A model generated the notes under the pieces. That model was not told the origin of the DNA. It saw nothing but the letters and a program-made list of their open reading frames with translations, and did not search any database. 64,000 bases of DNA. Source: Sphingopyxis sp. OAS728 (GTDB lineage Bacteria; Pseudomonadota; Alphaproteobacteria; Sphingomonadales; Sphingomonadaceae). Positions 10,464-19,804 of the stretch are shown here, piece after piece. Position numbers and translations under genes: made by a program. Every line of letters starts with the position of its first letter. Within the stretch, counting starts at the first letter, position 1. The stretch is from assembly GCF_014873485.1 (NCBI RefSeq), contig NZ_JADBDT010000001.1, forward strand, positions 496,001-560,000. The letters run 5' to 3'.

Positions 10464-10674
10464 AGCGGCCGGCAAAATCGGGGCCAACTACCCGCCAGAG
10501 GGTGACAAAGCCCAACTGCGGACCTACTCCGATGGCTTCTGGTTCAACGCGGCCCAAAGGCCCGGCTCCAGGGAGTGCAAGCCTTTCGCCGGGCTTGCAA
10601 CAAAGGGGGATGGCGAGTGTTCGTCACAGGCGCCCGGGTCTTGGAAACGAGGCCCGGGCGTTGTGATTCCGGCC
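10464..10674. other. Gene-free region with strong hairpins, candidate structured RNA
   Basis: This 211-base stretch between the Crp/Fnr stop codon and the lolC promoter holds no convincing coding frame. It contains a GCAAGCC/GGCTTGC hairpin (10576-10598) and a perfect 8-bp CGCCCGGG/CCCGGGCG stem with a 14-base loop near 10631-10660, 14 bases beyond the Crp/Fnr stop. Neither has a proper T tract. It could be the 3' UTR of the regulator gene, processing hairpins, or an independent small RNA. Neither strand gave a match to 4.5S, tmRNA or RNase P RNA signatures that I know. Confidence 0.3.
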
Positions 10675-11358
10675 CTAGCCTTCGCTCTCGCTGATATCTT
10701 CGAGCATATCGGCATCAAGCACGCGCACGCGCCCCTGTTCGAGCGAAATCACACCCGATTCCTCCCAACTCTTGAGCTGGCGATTGATATGCTCGCGGCT
10801 CATGCCGGCAAAGTTGCCGAGTTCGGTCTGGCTGAGCTCGACGCGCTGCGATGCCTCGACATCCTTGCGGATCAGCCGCTTGAGGTAGCGCGCAAGCCGC
10901 GGACCCGACGCATAAGCGCGGTCACTTTCGATCGTCTGGTCGGCGGTGCGCAGTCGCCGAGCGAGCTGCTGCATCAGCGACCAGGCGAATTCGGGATGGC
11001 TCGCGGCAAAATCCTTGAGCGCATTGCGGCCGAGCTGGAGCGCGCTGCCGGCACTCGTCGCGGTCACCGACGCCGTGCGTTCGCCGCCGTCGAGCAGCGC
11101 GATCTCGCCGAGCACCGCACCGGGTTCGGCATAGGCGAGCACGATTTCGCGCCCGCCCGAGGTTAGCATCGACACGCGCGCGGTGCCCTCGGTCAGGATC
11201 AGCATCATGTCGCCCGGGTCGCCCTGGACGAGCAATTCCTTGCCCTTGACGAAATTGACCTGCACCGCGCGGCGCGCGATTTCGGCCCAATCTTCGACCG
11301 AAAGCCCGGAAAAGATGCTGTCGGGGCCCTGCAACTCGGCGAGTCTCGCGTGATCCAT
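10675..11358 (-). CDS. Crp/Fnr family transcriptional regulator
   Basis: A 227-residue regulator with an N-terminal cyclic-nucleotide-binding-like beta barrel (about residues 25-135) and a C-terminal winged helix (about 150-220). The recognition segment is GNFAGMSREHINRQLKSWEE. No Fnr-type cysteine cluster is visible in the N-terminal part, so oxygen sensing by an Fe-S cluster is unlikely. The ligand is unknown. The ATG at 11358 is preferred over a longer in-frame start inside pyrG because it has an AGGGG ribosome site and family-typical length. Confidence 0.85.
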   Translation of the reverse strand: MDHARLAELQGPDSIFSGLSVEDWAEIARRAVQVNFVKGKELLVQGDPGDMMLILTEGTARVSMLTSGGREIVLAYAEPGAVLGEIALLDGGERTASVTATSAGSALQLGRNALKDFAASHPEFAWSLMQQLARRLRTADQTIESDRAYASGPRLARYLKRLIRKDVEASQRVELSQTELGNFAGMSREHINRQLKSWEESGVISLEQGRVRVLDADMLEDISESEG

Positions 11359-11384
11359 TGCCCCTACACCCCTTTTGCCTGGCG

Positions 11385-13016
11385 CTAGACTAGCCGGCTC
11401 TGCTTCACCGCCGCTTCGATGAACCCCGCGAACAAGGGATGCGGGTCGAACGGCTTCGACTTGAGTTCCGGATGGAACTGCACCCCGATAAACCACGGAT
11501 GGTCGGGGCGCTCAACGATTTCCGGCAACATGCCGTCGGGCGACATGCCCGAAAAGACCAGACCGCCCTTCTCCAGCCGCTCGCGATAGGCGTTATTGAC
11601 CTCGTAACGGTGACGATGACGCTCGCTGATGTCGTTCGCGCCATAGACGCTCGCGACATGGCTGTTCGGCGACAGCTTCGCCTCATAGGCGCCGAGGCGC
11701 ATCGTGCCACCCATATCGGTGTCGGCGCCGCGCTTTTGCAGGCCTTCGGCGCTCATCCACTCGGTGATCATGCCGACGACAGGCTCGTCGGTCGGGCCGA
11801 ATTCGGTGCTCGACGCGTCGGCGATGCCGCTCGTGTTCCGCGCCCCTTCGATGCACGCCATCTGCATGCCGAGGCAGATGCCGAAGAAGGGCACATTGCG
11901 TTCGCGCGCAAAGCGCACGCTCGAAATCTTGCCCTCGGACCCGCGCTCGCCAAAACCGCCGGGCACCAGAATGCCGTGCATCGGCTCGAGATTGGCGGCC
12001 AGATCCTCGTCGCGTTCGAACATTTCGGCGTCGAGCCAGCGGATGTTGACTTTAACCCGGTGCGCCATGCCGCCGTGGACCAGCGCTTCGTTGAGCGATT
12101 TATAGGCGTCGGGCAGCGACACATATTTACCGACGACGCCAATCGTGACTTCGCCCTCCGGATGCTGCTTGCGGTCCATGATGTCGTACCAGCGCGACAG
12201 GTCGGGCGCGGGCGCGTCATGGATGCCGAACGCGCGCAGCACTTCGCTGTCGAGACCTTCGCCATGATATTGGACGGGGACCGAATAGATGCTGTCGGCG
12301 TCGAGCGCAGGGATCACCGCTTCCTTGCGGACGTTGCAGAAGAGCGCGATCTTGGCGCGCTCGCTCTCGGGCAACGGCTTTTCGCAGCGGCAGAGCAGGA
12401 TGTCGGGCTGGACGCCGAGCGACGCGAGTTCGCGCACGCTGTGCTGCGTCGGCTTGGTCTTCAGTTCGCCCGCGGCGGCGATGTAAGGCACCAGCGTGAC
12501 GTGGACCGAGATCGCGTTTTCGCGTCCCTCTTCATTTTTGAGCTGCCGGATCGCCTCGATGAACGGCAGCGATTCGATATCGCCGACGGTGCCGCCGATC
12601 TCGCACAGCACGAAATCGAGGTCGTCGATCTCGGCCCGCGCGAATTCCTTGATCGCGTCGGTGACGTGCGGGACGACCTGCACTGTCGCGCCCAGATAGT
12701 CGCCGCGGCGTTCCTTGGCGATGATGCCCTGATAGATGCGGCCCGAGGTGACATTGTCGCTCTGCCGCGCCGCAACGCCGGTAAAACGTTCATAATGACC
12801 AAGGTCGAGGTCGGTCTCGGCCCCGTCGTCGGTCACATAGACCTCACCATGCTGATAGGGCGACATCGTGCCCGGATCGACATTCAGATAGGGATCGAAC
12901 TTCCGGATACGGACACGATAGCCACGCGCCTGCAACAAGGCAGCGAGGCTAGCCGCCATCAAACCTTTGCCAAGCGAGGAGACCACGCCGCCGGTGATAA
13001 AAATGAACCGCGCCAT
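11385..13016 (-). CDS. pyrG: CTP synthase
   Basis: A 543-residue enzyme that aminates UTP to CTP with glutamine. The N-terminal synthase domain opens with [12 protein letters not shown], the P-loop. The C-terminal class I glutamine amidotransferase domain has its nucleophile cysteine in GICLGMQMA and the catalytic His-Glu in GVQFHPEL. Length and motifs are standard. It lies 107 bases downstream of secG on the same strand, a common alphaproteobacterial order, with an inverted repeat between them. Confidence 0.97.
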   Translation of the reverse strand: MARFIFITGGVVSSLGKGLMAASLAALLQARGYRVRIRKFDPYLNVDPGTMSPYQHGEVYVTDDGAETDLDLGHYERFTGVAARQSDNVTSGRIYQGIIAKERRGDYLGATVQVVPHVTDAIKEFARAEIDDLDFVLCEIGGTVGDIESLPFIEAIRQLKNEEGRENAISVHVTLVPYIAAAGELKTKPTQHSVRELASLGVQPDILLCRCEKPLPESERAKIALFCNVRKEAVIPALDADSIYSVPVQYHGEGLDSEVLRAFGIHDAPAPDLSRWYDIMDRKQHPEGEVTIGVVGKYVSLPDAYKSLNEALVHGGMAHRVKVNIRWLDAEMFERDEDLAANLEPMHGILVPGGFGERGSEGKISSVRFARERNVPFFGICLGMQMACIEGARNTSGIADASSTEFGPTDEPVVGMITEWMSAEGLQKRGADTDMGGTMRLGAYEAKLSPNSHVASVYGANDISERHRHRYEVNNAYRERLEKGGLVFSGMSPDGMLPEIVERPDHPWFIGVQFHPELKSKPFDPHPLFAGFIEAAVKQSRLV

Positions 13017-13070
13017 GGGAGGAAAGACTTACTCAACGGGAGGGGGACGGCGCAAGCCGTCGAATCGCAT

Positions 13071-13093
13071 CCGGCGGAAATTATTTCCGCCGG
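13071..13093 (-). terminator. Inverted repeat between secG and pyrG
   Basis: A perfect 10-bp stem, CCGGCGGAAA paired with TTTCCGCCGG, closes over a three-base loop 30 bases after the secG stop. No T tract follows on the minus strand, so it is a weak terminator, an mRNA-stabilising hairpin, or an operator rather than a classical intrinsic terminator. Confidence 0.4.
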
Positions 13094-13123
13094 GCGGGCT
13101 CAAGCGGAGGCCGAAGCCACCGG

Positions 13124-13576
13124 TTATTTCTTGGCGGGCGGTGCCTGCGCGGGAGCCGGAGCGGCTTCCGGGGTTGCCGCCGCGGCAGCTGCTGCTGCCA
13201 GCGGATCGTCGCTCGCCGGAGCGGGCGCCGCGCCTGCCGGTGCGCCCTGTGCGGGCTGCGCCGGGCCGGTCAGCGCCGACGAACCGCTCGTCTGCGGCTG
13301 CGCGGTCTTCGACAGCGAGGTGTCGATCGTCGAACCGCTGCGGCCGACCGAGGCCATTGCCGCAAGCAGGATCGACAGCGCAACAAAAGCCGTCGCGAGG
13401 ATCGTCGTCGCGCGGGTCATGAAATCCGCTGCGCCGCGCGCCGAAAGCAGGCCCGCAGGGCTGCCGCCGACGCCCAGGCCGCCACCTTCGGACTTCTGCA
13501 TCAGAATGACGCCGATCATCGCCGCGGCCACGAGCGCCTGCAGGACGAGAATGAAGGTGAAGAGGCTGGACATCAT
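13124..13576 (-). CDS. secG: Preprotein translocase subunit SecG
   Basis: A 150-residue SecG, the small accessory subunit of the SecYEG channel. Two membrane helices (about residues 4-24 and 53-72) flank the family motif SEGGGLGVGG. The tail beyond residue 85 is rich in alanine, proline and serine, and it lengthens the protein beyond the usual 75-110 residues of enteric SecG, as is common in alphaproteobacteria. Two adjacent ATG codons at 13576 and 13573 could start it. It follows tpiA by 70 bases on the same strand. Confidence 0.93.
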   Translation of the reverse strand: MMSSLFTFILVLQALVAAAMIGVILMQKSEGGGLGVGGSPAGLLSARGAADFMTRATTILATAFVALSILLAAMASVGRSGSTIDTSLSKTAQPQTSGSSALTGPAQPAQGAPAGAAPAPASDDPLAAAAAAAATPEAAPAPAQAPPAKK

Positions 13577-13646
13577 ATTTTCCCGAACTTGCGCGACCTC
13601 AAACGGACCGCGCCCGCGGCGCACATAGAGACGAAGCGTCGAAGCT

Positions 13647-14399
13647 TCAACCCGCGAGTGTCGCCGCCGCCGCAATGATCGGCACGAATTTCGTCGCCGT
13701 CAGGCTCGCGCCGCCGACCAGTGCGCCGTCGACGTCGCCGGCATCCAACAGTTCGGCGGCATTCTCGCCATTGACCGACCCGCCGTAGAGAATGCGCATA
13801 TCCTCCGCAGCGCCGCCGAAGCGCGCGGCAAGCGCCCCGCGGATCGCGCCATGCATCGCCGCGACGTCCGCGACGGTGGGCACCAGCCCGGTTCCGATCG
13901 CCCAGATCGGTTCATAAGCGATGGCAAGGCTTTGCGCGTCGAAATTATCGGGGACCGATCCCGCAATTTGCGCCAGCACATAATCGATCGCGCCGCCCGA
14001 TTCGCGTATTTCGCGCGGTTCGCCAACGCACAGGATGACCGAGAGACCCGTCGCGAGGCCCGCTTCGGCCTTTGCGCGCACATCGGCGTCGCTTTCGGCA
14101 AAGCCTTCGCGCCGCTCGCTATGTCCGACGATCACGACGCTCGCACCGATATCGGTCAGCATCGGCGCCGCGACCGATCCGGTGAAGGCGCCCGAGGCGG
14201 CGCTATGGCAATCCTGCCCGCCAATTGCCCTGCCCGGCGCCGCGGCGGCCATCGCGCCGATCAGCGTGAAGGGCGGGCAGATCGCGACGTCGACCGTGGA
14301 ATGATCGTCAGCGGCAGCAAAAATGGCCTGCGCCTCGCCGAGAGCATCCGACAGGCCGTTCATTTTCCAGTTGCCGACCACATATTTGCGCCGCGCCAT
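13647..14399 (-). CDS. tpiA: Triosephosphate isomerase
   Basis: A 250-residue TIM-barrel enzyme that interconverts dihydroxyacetone phosphate and glyceraldehyde 3-phosphate. The substrate lysine is in GNWKMNG near residue 12, the electrophile histidine in VGHSERR near 94, and the catalytic glutamate in AYEPIWAIGTG near 163. The phosphate loop GGSVNGEN is near 208. The start at 14399 has a GGGAG ribosome site and removes five extra residues of the longer frame. tpiA and ppiD are divergent, with about 180 bases between them. Confidence 0.96.
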   Translation of the reverse strand: MARRKYVVGNWKMNGLSDALGEAQAIFAAADDHSTVDVAICPPFTLIGAMAAAAPGRAIGGQDCHSAASGAFTGSVAAPMLTDIGASVVIVGHSERREGFAESDADVRAKAEAGLATGLSVILCVGEPREIRESGGAIDYVLAQIAGSVPDNFDAQSLAIAYEPIWAIGTGLVPTVADVAAMHGAIRGALAARFGGAAEDMRILYGGSVNGENAAELLDAGDVDGALVGGASLTATKFVPIIAAAATLAG

Positions 14400-14578
14400 C
14401 CCTGTCTCTCCCACTACTTTAACGTTGCCCGTGCCCTAGCGGCGCGCGGGGGCGATAGGCAAGCCGCGTTGCACGCGCATGAAAAGCTCCTTTCCAGCCT
14501 TGATGCGGCACGACCTCCCGCCTAAAGCAACGCGCAACCGCGCCTGACCCGCGCCCTGCCGGAAAGAATGCCCGTTCC

Positions 14579-16525
14579 ATGATTACCGCTATTCGCGCCA
14601 TGTTTGCTTCGACGATCGGCAAATTCCTTGCCCTCGGCTTCGTCGTCCTCGTGGGGCTCGCCTTCGCGCTCGGCGATGTGACGGGCAATTCGACCTTTGG
14701 CGGGATCGGCGACGCGAATGTCGCCAAGGTCGGCAGCGAACAGATCGGCGTCGGCGAACTGCGCGAGCGCGCGCGGCAGGCTTATAATCAGGCGCGTCAG
14801 CAACAGCCGGGTCTCACGATGGCGGCCTTTGTCGAATCGGGCGCGCTCGACCAGGTCCTCGATCAGCTTGTCGAAGGGCTCGCCTTCGACCAGTTCGCGA
14901 CCGACATGGGTTTCAGCGTCAGCAAGCGCCTCATCGACGGCCGCATCGCCGACCTGCCCGCCTTCGCCGGCGTGTCGGGCAAGTTCGACCAAAAGGTCTT
15001 CGAAAATTTCCTGCGCCAGAACGGCCTGACGGAAACCCAGCTTCGCCGCGACCTGCGCCAGCAATTGCTGATCGAGCAGCTTGCCGCGCCGATCGCGACG
15101 ATGCCGCGCATCGCGCCGGGCATGGCGCAGCCCTATGCTGCGCTGTTGATGGAACAGCGGCGCGGACAGGCGACCTTCATTCCGGCGAGCCCCTTTGCGC
15201 CGACCGCCGACCCCGGCGACGCCGCGCTCAAGACGTTCCTGTCGCAGAATGCGGCAAAGTTCACGGTCCCCGAACGCCGCGTCATCCAATATGCGCTTTT
15301 CGATCGCAGTGCGGTGCCGGTTCCCGCGGTCAGCGACGCCGAAATCGCCAAATTCTATAAGGACAATGCCGCGCAATATGCCGCGAGCGAGACGCGCCGC
15401 TTTGCGCAGGTGATCGTTCCCGACCAGGCGGCCGCTACGGCGCTCGCCGCCAAGGTTCGCGGCGGCACCTCGCTCGCCGCTGCGGCGCAGGCTGCGGGTC
15501 TTTCGGCCTCGACCACCGGCGACCTCACCCAGTCGGCTTATGCCGCGACGAGCAGCGCCGCCGCCGCCAAGACAGCCTTTGCCGCCAAGCGCGGCGACCT
15601 GATCGGCCCGACGCAGACCGGCCTCGGCTGGACGGTCGCGCGCGTCGAGGATGTCACAGGGCGCCCGGCACGCAGCCTCGCCGACGCCACCGCCGAAATT
15701 CGCACCGAACTTGGCAAGAACAAAGCGAACGAGGCGATCGTCGATTATTATAATTCGCTTCAGGACGCCGTGAACGGTGGCGCCGCGGTCGAGGAAGTCG
15801 CGGCCGACCGCAAACTCCAGCTCGTCGAGACGCCCGCGATCCTGCCCAGCGGCCGCGCGCCCGGGCAGCCTGCTTTTGTGCCGGCACCCGAACTTGCCCC
15901 TCTCGTCGCGCAGGCCTTCCAGGCCGCAGGTGAAGGCGAAGCCCATATCGCGACCCTGGTCGAGAATGAGAAATTCGCCGTCTATGCGGTCAAGTCGATC
16001 GTCGCCGCAGCGCCGCCACCGTTCGCGCAGATCCGCGGCGACCTGCTCAGCGAATGGCGTTTTGCCGAAGGGCAGAAGGTCGCCCGCGACAAGGCGCGCG
16101 CGATCGTCAAAGCGGTCGAAGGCGGCAAGAGCCTCAATGAAGCCGTCGCTGCCGCTGGTCCGAATATCGGCAATGTCCAGACGATCGGCGGCCGCCGCGC
16201 CGAGTTGGGCGCAGGCGGCAAGCCCGTCCCGCCCGAACTCGCGCTCCTCTTCTCGATGGCCAAGAACAGCATCAAGACGCTCGAAATCCCCGGCAATCGT
16301 GGCTGGATGGTGATCGCGCTCAATGACGTTCAGCGCCCCGATCCGAAGGCGATCGAGCCGCAGCGCGTCGCCGCGATCGCGCAGCCGCTCGCACCGGCAT
16401 TCGGCAATGAGCTGATCGAGCAACTGTCAGCGGAAGCCAAGCGCCGCGTGGGCGTGACGATCAACAAGAAGCTCGTCGACCAATTGCGCGCCGAACTGAC
16501 CGGCACCGCGCCGGTCGCCGAATAA
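14579..16525 (+). CDS. ppiD: PpiD-like periplasmic folding factor (peptidylprolyl isomerase)
   Basis: A 648-residue SurA/PpiD-type protein. A single membrane helix (about residues 13-35) anchors a large periplasmic part, made of a SurA-N-like region (about 45-200), a parvulin-type rotamase region (about 240-370) and a long C-terminal extension. It probably assists folding of exported proteins at the Sec exit. The trpE GTG start follows its stop by only two bases, so the two genes are likely co-transcribed, an arrangement conserved in alphaproteobacteria. Catalytic activity of the parvulin domain cannot be judged from motifs. Confidence 0.88.
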   Translation: MITAIRAMFASTIGKFLALGFVVLVGLAFALGDVTGNSTFGGIGDANVAKVGSEQIGVGELRERARQAYNQARQQQPGLTMAAFVESGALDQVLDQLVEGLAFDQFATDMGFSVSKRLIDGRIADLPAFAGVSGKFDQKVFENFLRQNGLTETQLRRDLRQQLLIEQLAAPIATMPRIAPGMAQPYAALLMEQRRGQATFIPASPFAPTADPGDAALKTFLSQNAAKFTVPERRVIQYALFDRSAVPVPAVSDAEIAKFYKDNAAQYAASETRRFAQVIVPDQAAATALAAKVRGGTSLAAAAQAAGLSASTTGDLTQSAYAATSSAAAAKTAFAAKRGDLIGPTQTGLGWTVARVEDVTGRPARSLADATAEIRTELGKNKANEAIVDYYNSLQDAVNGGAAVEEVAADRKLQLVETPAILPSGRAPGQPAFVPAPELAPLVAQAFQAAGEGEAHIATLVENEKFAVYAVKSIVAAAPPPFAQIRGDLLSEWRFAEGQKVARDKARAIVKAVEGGKSLNEAVAAAGPNIGNVQTIGGRRAELGAGGKPVPPELALLFSMAKNSIKTLEIPGNRGWMVIALNDVQRPDPKAIEPQRVAAIAQPLAPAFGNELIEQLSAEAKRRVGVTINKKLVDQLRAELTGTAPVAE

Positions 16526-16527
16526 GG

Positions 16528-18045
16528 GTGAGCCTCGAAGGCAGGGCCGCCGCGCTCGAAGCGCTGGCGCAAGGCCGCGGCGCGGTCGTCTGGCAGCGGC
16601 TGATCGCCGACATCGAAACTCCGGTCTCGGCGGCGCTCAAGCTGATCGAGCCGGGGCGCGGCGACTGGGTGCTCGAATCGGTCGAAAGCGGCGAAACGCG
16701 CGGACGCTACAGCCTGCTCGGCCTCGACCCCGATTTGATGTTCGAGGTCACCGGCGACGCCGCGCGGATCAACCGCGACTGGCGTACCGACCGCGACGCG
16801 TTCCGGCCCCTCGCCACCCCCGCGCTCCAGGCGCTGCGCGACCTCGTCGCTGAATGCCGCTTCGACGTGCCCGAAGGGCTGCCCAAGGCGCTCGCAACGC
16901 TCGTCGGCTTCTTCGCCTATGAAACGATCGGCCTCGTCGAGCGCATCCCGCGCGCGCCGGGAGCCGGTCTCGGCCTTCCCGACATGGTGTTCGTGCGCCC
17001 GACGACGATCCTCGTCTTCGACCGCCTCGCCGACGAATTGTTCCTGATCGCGCCGATCTGGCCCGATGCTGATGGTGCCATCGACCGGATGATCGAGGCG
17101 GCGCAGGACCGGCTTGATGCCACTGCCGCACGGCTGTCGAGCGTCAGCGCCCACGCCGAGCGCGCACCGACCGACGCGCTGCCGTCCGACATCGCGGCGA
17201 ACCCCGCAACGACGCCCGCGCATTTTGCGCAGATGGTCGCCACCGCGAAGGACTATATCGCCGCGGGCGACATTTTTCAGGTCGTCCTGTCGCAGCGTTT
17301 CTCGACGCCGTTCGACCTGCCGCCCTTCGACCTCTACCGCGCGCTCCGCCGTGTGAACCCCTCGCCTTTCCTCTATTTCCTCGACCTGCCCGGCTTCGCG
17401 CTGATCGGCTCGTCGCCCGAGATCCTCGTCCGGGTCCGCGACGGCGAAATCACCATCCGCCCGATCGCCGGCACGCGTCCGCGCGGCCGCACGAGTGCCG
17501 AGGATGTCGAGAACCGCGAATCCCTGCTCGCCGATCCCAAGGAACGCGCCGAGCATCTGATGCTGCTCGACCTCGGCCGCAACGACGTCGGCCGCGCGGC
17601 AGTGGGCGGCAGCGTGACTGTCACCGACAGCTACACCGTCGAATTCTACAGCCACGTCATGCACATCGTATCGAACGTCATCGGCCGCATCGCGCCCGAC
17701 AAGGATGCGATCGACGCACTGTTCGCCGGCTTCCCGGCGGGCACCGTCAGCGGTGCGCCGAAAGTGCGCGCCTGCCAGATCATCGCCGAACTCGAAGCCG
17801 ATGCGCGCGGACCCTATGCCGGCGGCGTCGGCTATTTCGCTCCCGACGGCAATATGGACAGCTGCATCGTGCTGCGCACCGCGATCGTCAAGGACGGCGA
17901 GATGCACGTCCAGGCGGGCGCGGGTATCGTCGCCGACAGCGACCCCGCCTATGAACAGCGCGAGTGCGAGGCCAAGGCCGGCGCGCTCTTCGCCGCCGCG
18001 CGCGAGGCGGTGCGGCTGGCCGGAACGCCTGGTTACGGGCAATAG
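16528..18045 (+). CDS. trpE: Anthranilate synthase component I
   Basis: A 505-residue enzyme that converts chorismate and ammonia to anthranilate, the first step of tryptophan synthesis, together with TrpG encoded downstream. The N-terminal feedback region carries VLESVESGETRGRYS near residue 45, where tryptophan usually binds. The chorismate-binding domain occupies about residues 225-490, with IAGTRPRG, LLDLGRNDVG and GAPKVRA motifs. The start is GTG, two bases after ppiD. No leader peptide rich in Trp codons precedes it, so classical attenuation is not evident. Confidence 0.96.
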   Translation: MSLEGRAAALEALAQGRGAVVWQRLIADIETPVSAALKLIEPGRGDWVLESVESGETRGRYSLLGLDPDLMFEVTGDAARINRDWRTDRDAFRPLATPALQALRDLVAECRFDVPEGLPKALATLVGFFAYETIGLVERIPRAPGAGLGLPDMVFVRPTTILVFDRLADELFLIAPIWPDADGAIDRMIEAAQDRLDATAARLSSVSAHAERAPTDALPSDIAANPATTPAHFAQMVATAKDYIAAGDIFQVVLSQRFSTPFDLPPFDLYRALRRVNPSPFLYFLDLPGFALIGSSPEILVRVRDGEITIRPIAGTRPRGRTSAEDVENRESLLADPKERAEHLMLLDLGRNDVGRAAVGGSVTVTDSYTVEFYSHVMHIVSNVIGRIAPDKDAIDALFAGFPAGTVSGAPKVRACQIIAELEADARGPYAGGVGYFAPDGNMDSCIVLRTAIVKDGEMHVQAGAGIVADSDPAYEQRECEAKAGALFAAAREAVRLAGTPGYGQ

Positions 18046-18058
18046 CTTGACCTTGCCC

Positions 18059-18080
18059 GGCGGGACGCTAGCGTCCCGCC
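18059..18080. promoter_or_regulatory. 22-bp perfect palindrome abutting a start codon
   Basis: The arms GGCGGGACGCT and AGCGTCCCGCC meet without a spacer to make a perfect 22-bp palindrome. It fills the gap between the trpE stop and the ATG at 18081. It could be an operator or an RNA hairpin that ends trpE transcription or blocks initiation of the next gene. No Shine-Dalgarno sequence is visible outside it. Confidence 0.5.
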
Positions 18081-19142
18081 ATGCTCAAATATCTAGCTCC
18101 GCTCGCCCTGCTCATCGCGGGCACCGCTCCCGCTCACGCCCAGCTCGAAAGCGCCGTCGAGGGCGACGCCATCCTCAAGGATTTCACCTTCGCGACGGGT
18201 GAAAAACTGCCCGAAATCAGGATGCACTATACGACGCTCGGCACGCCGCAGCGCGATAACAAGGGTAATGTCACCAACGCCGTGATGATCCTCCACGGCA
18301 CCGGCGGCAGCGGCAAACAATTCTTCCAGCCGCAATTTGCCAACGAGCTTTTCGGCCCCGGCCAACCGCTCGACACCGGCAAATATTATGTCATCCTGCC
18401 CGACAATATCGGCCACGGTGCCTCGTCCAAGCCGAGCGACGGGCTGCGCATGAAATTCCCGCGCTACGATTATAACGACATGGTGAGTGCGCAGCACCGG
18501 ATGCTCACCGAAAAGCTGGGCGTGAAGAAACTGAAGCTCATCCTCGGCACGTCGATGGGCTGTATGCACGCCTTCGTCTGGGGCGAAACATGGCCCGACT
18601 TCGCTGAGAAGCTCGCTCCCTTCGCCTGCCTTCCCGTCGAGATCGCGGGCCAGAACCGCATGTGGCGCACGCTGTCGATCGACGCGATCAAGGCCGATCC
18701 GCTGTGGAAAGACGGCAATTATACCGATCCGCCCGCCGCGGGCCTGCGCACCGCCGCCTCGCTCGTCCTGATCGCGGGCGCCAACCCTTACGCGCTACAG
18801 GCGCAATATCCGACGCGCGAAGCGGCAGAGAAATACAAGGACGAAGCTTTCGCGCGCGCATTTGGCCGGAGCGACGCGAACGACACCATCTACCAGCTCG
18901 ACAGCTCGCGGACCTACAATCCCTGGCCGAATCTCGAAAAGATCCGCGTGCCCGTGCTCTGGATCAATTCGGCCGACGATTTCATCAACCCGCCCGCCTA
19001 TGGCATCACTGAAAAGGCAGCGGCGCGCATGAAGACGACAAAGTTCATCCTCATCCCCGCGAGCGCCGAAACCAAGGGGCACGGCACCCACACCTGGGCG
19101 AAATTCTGGAAGGACGATCTCGCGAAGCTGATGGCACAGTAA
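18081..19142 (+). CDS. Exported alpha/beta hydrolase, MetX-like
   Basis: A 353-residue alpha/beta hydrolase of the homoserine O-acetyltransferase-like group. The nucleophile is Ser158 in LGTSMGCMHA, the acid is probably an aspartate in INSADDF near residue 298, and the histidine is in KGHGTHTW near 335. Residues 1-20 form a clear signal peptide ending in AHA, so the protein is exported, unlike true MetX enzymes that act in the cytoplasm. It sits between trpE and trpG. A role in tryptophan synthesis is not indicated; esterase or acyltransferase activity in the periplasm is the cautious call. A 22-bp palindrome touches its start codon. Confidence 0.8.
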   Translation: MLKYLAPLALLIAGTAPAHAQLESAVEGDAILKDFTFATGEKLPEIRMHYTTLGTPQRDNKGNVTNAVMILHGTGGSGKQFFQPQFANELFGPGQPLDTGKYYVILPDNIGHGASSKPSDGLRMKFPRYDYNDMVSAQHRMLTEKLGVKKLKLILGTSMGCMHAFVWGETWPDFAEKLAPFACLPVEIAGQNRMWRTLSIDAIKADPLWKDGNYTDPPAAGLRTAASLVLIAGANPYALQAQYPTREAAEKYKDEAFARAFGRSDANDTIYQLDSSRTYNPWPNLEKIRVPVLWINSADDFINPPAYGITEKAAARMKTTKFILIPASAETKGHGTHTWAKFWKDDLAKLMAQ

Positions 19143-19213
19143 CGAAGGAAGAGTTGAACCCCGAAAAGCTTCTATCCCTTCCCCCTCCCCTCCAAAACCG
19201 TTAGTGCGCCCCC

Positions 19214-19804
19214 ATGATCCTCGTCATCGACAATTATGACAGCTTCACCTTCAACCTCGTTCATTATCTGATCGAGCTGGGAACCGACGTGCGCGTCGAA
19301 CGCAACGATGCGTTGACCGCGAGCGACGCGCTCGCGACCGGCGCCGATGCCATCCTCATCTCGCCCGGGCCGTGTACGCCGAATGAGGCAGGAATCAGCC
19401 TCGACCTCGTCGCCGCCTGCGCCGACGCGCGCCGTCCCTTGCTCGGCGTATGCCTCGGCCATCAGGCGATCGGCCAGCATTTCGGGGGAACCGTCCAGCG
19501 CGGCCATCTGATGCACGGCAAGACCTCTCCTGTCTGCCATGACAACAGCGGGCTTTACGCCGGCCTGCCCTCGCCCTTTCAGGCGACGCGCTATCACAGC
19601 CTCGAGGTCGTCGACATTCCCGCCGACCTCGTGATCAACGCGACGAGCGACGACGGCGCGGTGATGGGTTTCCGCCACACCGAACTGCCGATCCACGGGG
19701 TCCAGTTCCATCCCGAAAGCATCGCGACCGAACATGGCCATGCGATGCTCGCCAATTTCCTCAAGATCGCGGGGCTGCCGGTCGGCGAGCGCAAGGCGGC
19801 ATGA
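19214..19804 (+). CDS. trpG: Anthranilate synthase component II (glutamine amidotransferase)
   Basis: A 196-residue class I amidotransferase supplying ammonia to TrpE and possibly also to aminodeoxychorismate synthase. The nucleophile cysteine is in GVCLGHQAIGQ near residue 80 and the catalytic His-Glu pair in HGVQFHPES near 173. The stop overlaps the trpD start by four bases (ATGA). The last residues after the catalytic His-Glu are normal for the family. TrpG versus PabA is set by the neighbouring trpD and trpC. Confidence 0.95.
   Translation: MILVIDNYDSFTFNLVHYLIELGTDVRVERNDALTASDALATGADAILISPGPCTPNEAGISLDLVAACADARRPLLGVCLGHQAIGQHFGGTVQRGHLMHGKTSPVCHDNSGLYAGLPSPFQATRYHSLEVVDIPADLVINATSDDGAVMGFRHTELPIHGVQFHPESIATEHGHAMLANFLKIAGLPVGERKAA

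Noticed and set aside
11439..13628. 729-codon plus-strand open frame opposite pyrG and secG
   Set aside because: Shadow of well-supported genes on the other strand; composition is not protein-like.
14522..16423. 633-codon minus-strand open frame opposite ppiD
   Set aside because: Shadow frame created by high third-position GC.
16400..16528. Trp attenuator or leader peptide before trpE
   Set aside because: ppiD ends two bases before trpE and no Trp-rich short frame with alternative hairpins is present.
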